Source: Plantago major
Taxonomy: Eukaryota; Streptophyta; Magnoliopsida; Lamiales; Plantaginaceae
Length of the DNA stretch: 64,000 nucleotides
Reading direction: 5' to 3'
Assembly: GCA_026545765.1 (NCBI GenBank)
Contig: CM048843.1
Coordinates: 20,147,646-20,211,645 of the forward strand
A model generated the notes under the pieces. It had not been told where the DNA came from and did not search any database. It saw only the letters and a program-made list of their open reading frames with translations. Every line of letters begins with the position of its first letter. Position 1 is the stretch's first letter. Position numbers and translations under genes: made by a program. Below are positions 57,956 through 64,000 of the stretch, piece by piece.

Positions 57956-58129
57956 TTACATAATGGTACAATTAGAACCAGGACCGGACCGAGCCGAGGT
58001 TTCCTTTCCTCCCAGAATCTCTTGTGTTTGTTCATGATTTTCATCCAACAGGATTCTACCCGCGTTTGCCAACCAAGCACTCATCATCAATAACACCATG
58101 ATTGACGCAGCGATTCTCTTTGTTTCCAT
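57956..58129 (-). CDS. Small secreted peptide precursor, 57 aa
   Basis: ATG at 58129, TAA at 57956-57958. The N-terminus METKRIAAS is followed by a hydrophobic core (IMVLLMMSAWLANA) with a likely signal cleavage after ANA. The remaining 34 residues are hydrophilic and end SARSGPGSNCTIM with a single cysteine. This layout (signal peptide, variable pro-region, short Ser/Gly/Pro C-terminus) is that of plant signalling-peptide precursors. The SGPG core recalls PIP/IDA-type peptides, but their defining endings are absent, so no family is assigned. Support for a real gene: a TATA box at 58361-58374, a consensus intron in the 5'UTR and the ATG directly after the acceptor. Confidence 0.55.
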   Translation of the reverse strand: METKRIAASIMVLLMMSAWLANAGRILLDENHEQTQEILGGKETSARSGPGSNCTIM

Positions 58130-58130
58130 G

Positions 58131-58246
58131 CTGCATGCAGAAAATTAAGGCATTAGTTAAAACATGCATAAAACAAAATTAGTAATGAAGATTGTTGTTG
58201 CATTTGCGATCAAAATCATTAACAAATAAATTTAAATTGAACTTAC
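58131..58246 (-). other. 5'UTR intron of the peptide gene
   Basis: Donor AAGA/GTAAGT (GT at 58246-58245) and acceptor TTTTCTGCATGCAG (58131), 116 nt, one base before the ATG. Confidence 0.5.
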
Positions 58247-58360
58247 TCTTATAAATTAGTACTAATTAATTAATTGCTCGATAGATAGATAATATTGCGT
58301 ATAGCTGTGGAATGATAGATTTCTCTTGCTTGTAATTGCATGCGGTGTATGTGGCATGGG

Positions 58361-58374
58361 GTTTATATATATAG
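58361..58374 (-). promoter_or_regulatory. TATA box of the peptide gene
   Basis: CTATATATATAAAC on the minus strand, about 115 nt upstream of the 5'UTR intron donor. Transcription would start near 58330-58340. Confidence 0.5.
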
Positions 58375-58640
58375 TTACATTTGTGTTTACTTTATCAATA
58401 AAATAAAGATAAGATCAAGAAATTAATTATATAAATTATTATATTGTTCGAGTAAACGCTTACCTAAAAATTCAAAGGTAAGCATTAATAATGGACCTCC
58501 CAATAATTCTGCCCGTTCCTGTGTCATGCGCGCAGACATGCACAACGACTTTGACCAAAACTAAACGCACTTATTTAGAAATTTTCATCGTCAAGATCTC
58601 TTCGAACTTTTAATTCAGAATTTATTGTGAAGTTCACCAT

Positions 58641-58793
58641 TCTAAAGTTTACTCTTCCCTACCGCATGCTGCACTACCTCTGCTTTAAAGGTTGCACCAT
58701 GATTGTACCATATGCATTAAATATTATACTGTACAATACATTAAAGCATTAGGAGGTAGTGCAGCATACTGTAGGGTAGAAAAAACTCCATTC
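58641..58793. ncRNA. Long imperfect hairpin, candidate MIR precursor or MITE
   Basis: The arm TTCCCTACCGCATGCTGC plus ACTACCTC (58655-58680) pairs with GAGGTAGTGCAGCATACTGT (58753-58772). Pairing extends outward (AAAGTTTACTCT with AGAAAAAACTCC) and inward (ATGATTGTACCAT with CTGTACAATACAT), giving roughly a 150-nt fold-back with small bulges. The 3' arm shares only AGTGCAGC with miR397, so it is not called as that family. No flanking target duplication was noted. Either strand could be the transcript. Confidence 0.4.
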
Positions 58794-59045
58794 TGATCCC
58801 GAACACGGATAAAGATCATATATGTAAGAGACCATGCCCTTTGGATCAGCACGGTTACGTGAGACTTGGACCACATACAGGGCCGTCTTCGAGATTTAGG
58901 GGCCCTGTGCGAAATTTTTAAACGAGGCCCCAATCTAAATAGAGATATAATAAAAAAAAAAATTATAGATGTGCAAAATAGCCAAAATCATCCGATACAA
59001 GTATTTGAAATATATTTTTAATAAATATTACAAACGACTAAAAAG

Positions 59046-61713
59046 CTACTTGAAAATTGCAAGTCTTCTAGCATTCTTTGAAGCGAAATCATCGATTAAC
59101 TCGTCATAACTCACTTTCTCTACCATATCATTCTCTATTGTCATCACCAATTTCAACTTGGAAAAACTTCTTTCGGCTGATCAACGGTGACGGGAATTGT
59201 TAGCAAAATTTTATACGCAATCACTACATTGGGAAAACAACCAACATCTTTTAAGTAACTCAAAATTTCAATAGCCCCCATCTTCTTATTAGGCATGAAT
59301 TCTCTAACAAGTTGCAATTCGACAAACAAAGAATTTCCATCAATATTAGATTTCCCATCAGATTTCTCATTGTTCTTAAGTGCTTTTTCAAGTTGAATAC
59401 AACAAGTTTTCGGTTCATCTAAAGAATGTAACTTTTCAGATGTTAACATGAAACCAAATAGATTTTTATATTCTTGATATTGCTCAAACCTTACTTTGAA
59501 GGAAGAAATTTCTTGGTCGATAATGTATAAGAAATAATCTACTATAAATGATTCCTCTTGAGATCTATGTTATATATCATTTCGGTTCTCATCAAATTGT
59601 TTCTTCTTTATTATTTCACATTTTTGGGGAAAATTAGGATCAACATTCATTTCTATAGCCATTTCCTTCGCACTTTGCAATGCTTTTACAAAACCATGTT
59701 CTCTATAATCCAAAAAGAAGGCAATCAATGTATTTATGTCTCTTATTGCAACATCAATTTGCATATCTTTAGTTTGCAACTATTTGCTAACCACAATCAC
59801 AAGAGATAAAACACCAAATCAAATAACTAGTGCCAACAAAAATTCGAATTTACCAAGCTCATGAGTTGCCAAAGAATTAGCTTCACTTCTTATCATTGAG
59901 TCAATATCAGTTTCAGAAACTTTAACTAAAGCATTTTTTATGTCTTTTATTTGAAATCTTATAGCTTTCACGCTATCAATGCGACTTTCCCAACGAGTAC
60001 ATGACAATGGTTTTGGTGTCAACCATTTCACATTATCCTTTAAAATTTGCCACCTCTTTGTTGATCTCGAAAATATAGTATATATGTGTTGTACAACTCC
60101 AAAAAAAAAATTTAGCCTTAACACAAGAATTGGCCATGTCACACAATATCAAATTTAGACTATGACAACCACATGGAGTATAAAATGCTTTACAGTTTAT
60201 ATCTAAAAGTTTCTTTTGTACCCCAGATTTTTTTCCTTTCATATTAGAGCCATTATCATAACCTTGGCCTCTTACATCATCAATATCCAAATCAAGAGAC
60301 TCTACCTCAAGTTGTAGAAAATCAAATAGTCCTTGTCCACTTGTATCATTCACAATTAAAAATCCTAAAAAAGATTCCTCGATGCATACATCATTTGAAG
60401 AGAATGACACATATCTTAAAATAATCGACATTTGCTCTTGGTGACTAGAATCAAGAGTGCAATCGAGTACCACAGAAAAATACTTTGCTTGCTTTATTTT
60501 TTTTACAATTTCAGATTTAATTGTACTAGCAATCAAAAGTATCAACTCATTTTGAATGTTGTGACCAAGATAATGACATCGAACATCTTTATTTTGTATA
60601 CGTCTAACATGCTCTTGAATAACCGGATCGAAATCCGCTTGCATCTCAATTCTCAACTAAACCTAAGAAATTTCTGTTACTATTCTCATATAGTATCTCG
60701 TGACTACCACGGAAAGCTAAGTTATGCTTCGCAAGAAATTTGATGATTGAAATAACTCTTGATAAAACATTTCTCCAATGTTCTACCTCTTTCTCAAATT
60801 GCTTTTGTGCTTCCTTATCTATAGTTTTATTTTTATTTAATCCTAAACGTAATTGATACCAAGATGACATATTTTTAACATGCTCCAAACCTACTTCATG
60901 CTCTTTAAGTCTAAGGCTAAGATGAGACCAATCGTTAAAATCCCCTTTTGCCAATTCACCCACTCCATGACCTTTTCTGAATACTTTACAACAAAAACAT
61001 AATACTTTGTCTAGCTCTTTCGAGTAGACAAGCCAATCTCTATCACATTTTTCTTTATTGGGTAAAATTCTATTGTAATTGATCGAAGAAAAGTGCCTAT
61101 TATGTCGATCATTAGGGCCTTTCTCAATTGTTAAATCTCTTTTTGGACCGTTAACTGCCAAAACACAAATCATTGCTTCATCGAGGCCATCCCAGTATCT
61201 GGGATCATATATATCACAATTTATATTTCGATCATTATTATCATCAAAGTTATTAGAATATATAACACCATCATCATCTTGATTAATGTCAGCTTCAGGA
61301 GCACTCTCACTAGGCACATTATCTACCGGCACTTCATCAGAATTTTGAATAGGCACATTATCTACGGGTACATCATCAGAATTTTGAATAGGCACATTAT
61401 CTACCGGCACATCATCAGAATTTTGAATAGGCACATTATCTACCGGCACATCATCAGAATTTTGAATAGGCACATCAACATTTACATTTTCAACATTTTC
61501 TTCATCAAAGGACACATCACAATCAAGATCATCAGCTTACTCATGCAAATTCACATCATCTTCAATTTCAATATTTTGATCAGCGCTAGAAGTATGAGAA
61601 CTTTTCATAACAAATTTATCTAAAGCACCTTTTTGAGATTGAATTAATGCGTCAGTTCTTTTTTTCCTTTTACGTTTTTCGTACCCAGATTCATATTTTA
61701 TTTTAGGGGCCAT
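59046..61713 (-). pseudogene. hAT transposase (TTF-type zinc finger, DUF4371, hAT dimerisation domain)
   Basis: The ATG at 61713 begins MAPKIKYESGYEKRKRKKR, the usual start of this plant hAT family. A TAA at 61537-61539 interrupts an acidic region with 13-residue repeats. A TTF-like zinc finger follows (KVLCFCCKVF), then the DUF4371/RNase-H-like core (KYFSVVLDCTLDSSHQEQ, GQGYDNGSNMKGKKSGVQ, CGCHSLNLILCDMANSC), then TRWESRIDSV, and the C-terminus with IAYKILLTIPVTV and KLKLVMTIENDMVEK, stop at 59046-59048. Frame breaks lie near 60655, 60100, 59820, 59560 and 59175. The last of these hits the conserved ERSFSKLK stretch. The gene is dead but easily recognised. Confidence 0.75.
61318..61480 (-). 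repeat. 39-bp tandem repeats in the hAT transposase N-terminus
   Basis: Four to five copies, each encoding VPIQNSDDVPVDN with minor changes. The reading frame is preserved in all copies. Confidence 0.85.
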
Positions 61714-61752
61714 AACAAAAAAATAAACTAGTAAAATTTCAAGAAAGAACAA

Positions 61753-62883
61753 ATGTTTAGGTAGAGGAACTTTCCTTCTGGCAGCAATGTTTCTCTAGTG
61801 CGCACAAGTGACAAGCCAGCGCCTCCCTGACCTGCTCCAAGCAGCCAAGCTAGTGTGCAGCCCGGATGTCGTCTGCCGCAAATAAGAAGACAATTTGATT
61901 AGCAATTTGAGAGTTGGCCTATGAATTTTTTGCAATAGCAGGAATTTTACATAAATTAATAAACTAACAATAACTCTTAACAGTTTGAAGTTTGCACTAG
62001 TTCACTTAATCACTTATTGAACCATCAATAGTGTTACAAAATTCACAATTTTGGGCATGACTACTTCACTAGCATAACTAGTTTACAGAAAAGACTAAAT
62101 TGCTAAAATACACAACATTACAGCAACATGACCAAACAATAAAGATTTGATTTTTAATGTAAAATTTCTTATTAAACATATCTAGTATTCTGGTTAATTC
62201 ACAAATCACTTCAGCAAAAGAAACAAATCAGAACAACCTGACTTACTAATTACTAAAGAACTATGAACTAATAAACAATTAAACACATAACTCATTATAA
62301 ATGAGCTTAAGAACATTAGAAAACAAGAACGAAGAACAAGAACCAAGCAGGAATAAAAGAAAGAAACCCCTTTATAGCTAAAAGAAATTAGTCAATTAGT
62401 CAAATTACCTGTAAAATTCCGAAATAGCCGAGGATGCCTTGACCGTCTCCCGTCTACTAAGTAAGCTGTAGGCTGTAGAGGTGCAACCAATGACCGTCCG
62501 GTCTTCGTAATACTGATTCTTTGTGAGCGACTCAATTCAGTGAGATTCCCAAATCAAAAGACAAACCAAGTATTTGCTTGTAAGTGGGAAAGCGAAACCC
62601 AGATTTCTAATATAACAGAACTAGAATTGTTGGATTTTGTTTGAATGGTTAGGACGAAGGAATGAAGGGTACCTATATACATGGAAATTAAACAATAAAC
62701 GGCCATTTTTCTTCGAAATTTGAGGAATTGAATGGAGGGTTGAGAGAAATTAGGCTGGAGATTGAAGATTGAAGGAGAGAAATCGAGAAAGTAGAACTAA
62801 AGAGACAGCCGAGTTCAATGAGTTATCTTCTGTCTGTGTCTTTCTTTCTTCCTCTATTTCTTATTTTATTTTATTTTTAACTG
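61753..62883 (-). other. Upstream region of the hAT transposase gene
   Basis: Non-coding. GC-rich near 61790-61880, then AT-rich to 62883. A leader-like acceptor context precedes the ATG. No other gene is seen. Confidence 0.4.
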
Positions 62884-63742
62884 TGTTGAGGGTGAAGTCC
62901 CCCAATCTCTTAGTAAGTTCTTCCTGAATCGTCTAGGTACAAATCACTCCAATTCGTCCCAAGTAAAGGTCCAAAGCTAAGGTCCAAAGCTCTTAATGGG
63001 TAAGAACCTGCACAAGTAACTTTGGAGGGGGGGGGGGGTTAGGACCGTAGACCCGGTTTGCTAAGTGTCAAACCGGGTAAAGACTTTACTTAAGAGAGAC
63101 TGAAGATCTACTATGTATAGTGTTCGGGATTAGTTCGTAAAGATGGCTTGACTTACTCTTATTATGGGAATGTGTGCCATATATATAGAGATTCCCCAAA
63201 GGGGATGGACTTTACCAAATCTTGCCAAGTGTAAGGCTCGGATTGCGCCAACAATGCTCCATTAGGCCCATGACCCATTAAGAAGACTTGACCCATTTCC
63301 CTTTTGGGCTTTCGAGGGTAGTTTAGTCATTCTTTGAGAGAAATTAGAGATTTCTGATGTCCGTCTCGGACCTTTGTCCGAGAGTGTAGGTCCGAGGGCA
63401 TGGTCCGAGTCGTCATTCTGTCTGAGAGCACTTCTCCTAGACCACAAGGCATAGTGGTTCGGACCATGATTGTCTCGGACCCTGCTTTCTCTCTTGGTGC
63501 CAGTCCACTTGGTTCCTTATGAGGTTAAGGACTTACGTCCGAATCGTCATCCGGGTCGGACCCCCATGACTTCGGACCATGGTTCGGGTCGGACCTACTG
63601 TCTTTGGGATCCATTTCACCGTTACACTCAGGAGGGTCGGACCGGAGGTGGCCTTTGGGTCGGACCTTTGGACATCTTGAGACACCTTAGGGTTCGTTCC
63701 AAAGGCGTCTTAAGACGGATTGGACATATTTCCGTATCAACA
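62884..63742 (+). repeat. Gypsy-type LTR (element D family), 5' LTR or solo LTR
   Basis: 859 bp, TGTTGAGGGTGAAG to CCGTATCAACA. TATA-like CATATATATAGAG is at about 63178-63190. It shares ends, the stretch around 63050-63115 and many TCGGAC/GTCCGA motifs with 27449-28378, but in the opposite orientation. A G run is at 63027-63038. Confidence 0.7.
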
Positions 63743-64000
63743 TTTGTCCCCCTAGTTTCCAAGTATCTTTGTAGAAGATAGTTGTGGAACTATAGTTCAA
63801 AGTAGAGAGGATATTTTTGTTTTTCTTGTTCAATCCGTCCCTCATAAGACAAAAAAGGTGTTAAGTTCGTGCCTTTTGTCGTCCTTACCTTAATCTCTCT
63901 CCCCCCCCCCCCTTTTCTTACAGTCCGAGAGTGTGGTCTCGGACTGTAAGTATGAAAAAGGGGGTATTTGTAAGCGAGATTAAGCATAGGTCCGAAAAGG
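63743..64000 (+). other. Leader of the second D-type element (runs off the right edge)
   Basis: Begins TTTGTCCCCCTAGTTTCCAAG, matching the start of the D leader (27448 downward), so the LTR before it is probably a 5' LTR. No ORF in the visible part. C run at about 63901-63912. Confidence 0.55.

Larger units (their letters stand above)
58878..62883 (-). mobile_element. hAT-family DNA transposon (ZMYM1-like transposase), right end not found
   Basis: The left terminus CAGGGCCGTC at 58878 is typical of hAT ends, with ACCACATA (58870-58877) as the possible 8-bp duplication. Just inside lies GGGGCCCTG, inverted relative to the end. The transposase gene lies on the minus strand at 59046-61713, and its promoter side runs to 62883 where a gypsy-type LTR begins. 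No inverted copy of the terminus was found before 62884, so the right end may lie beyond that LTR and outside the window. Confidence 0.6.

Noticed and set aside
57956..58000. Assignment of the small peptide to IDA, PIP, CEP or CTNIP families
   Set aside because: The SGPG core is suggestive, but the diagnostic C-terminal residues of each family are missing.
57772..58080. 102-codon minus-strand ORF with a Tyr/Ile repeat
   Set aside because: It is a shifted frame of the peptide gene running into the TA microsatellite.
58753..58775. Possible miR397 in the hairpin
   Set aside because: Only AGTGCAGC is shared; the remaining positions do not fit.

Overview
The window is repeat-dominated nuclear DNA from a flowering plant, probably a eudicot. 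Evidence for this is the set of Sirevirus-type Ty1/copia LTR retrotransposons with initiator-Met-tRNA primer sites, a gypsy-type element carrying the plant 'putative gypsy type transposon' protein, CACTA and hAT DNA transposons, GT-AG introns, and an intron-split fragment of the proteasome subunit gene RPN11. The species cannot be named from the sequence. No tRNA, rRNA or CRISPR array was seen.

Layout. 1-28378 is a nested stack on the minus strand. Gypsy-type element D (5' LTR 27449-28378, internal region down to 23672) was invaded by copia element C (5' LTR 22063-23671, gag 21944-20971, resuming at 2229 and running off the left edge). C is interrupted within its gag zinc-knuckle region by an 18.7-kb block: complete copia element A (5117-20970), a second partial gag (4013-4996) that shares A's 3' LTR, and a 1.78-kb piece of D-type sequence (2230-4012) fused in frame to C gag. 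28379-31449 is host DNA with a MITE-like repeat and three decayed RPN11 exons. 31842 to about 37275 is a broken CACTA element containing a truncated copia LTR (34437-35830), followed by a solo LTR with an ATATG target duplication (37276-38895). 39727-56021 is copia element B, plus strand, complete, flanked by TTGTG. The last RPN11 exon lies just beyond B (56217-56408), so one RPN11 copy is spread over 26 kb. 57956-58340 holds a small secreted-peptide gene with a 5'UTR intron, 58641-58793 a long imperfect hairpin, 58878-62883 a hAT transposon, and 62884-63742 a second D-type LTR in plus orientation.

How the parts work. A and B are about 16 kb, large for copia elements. Each has gag, an in-frame UAA (conserved in all three copies), pol (protease, integrase, RT, RNase H), an 860-bp spacer with a minisatellite and a TATA box, and then a roughly 5.3-kb accessory gene of unknown function. 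B's accessory gene keeps four short introns. A lacks three of them exactly at the splice junctions, so A descends from a spliced RNA. This intron-bearing accessory gene with promoter-like upstream sequence is the strongest candidate for an under-described system here.

Caution. Many differences between near-identical copies fall at CAG/CTG trinucleotides, including many frameshifts in A and B. This suggests base-calling errors at CHG-methylated sites, with some real deamination, so 'broken' calls in A and B should be treated as provisional. All domain and family names come from reading translations by eye; no database search was run.
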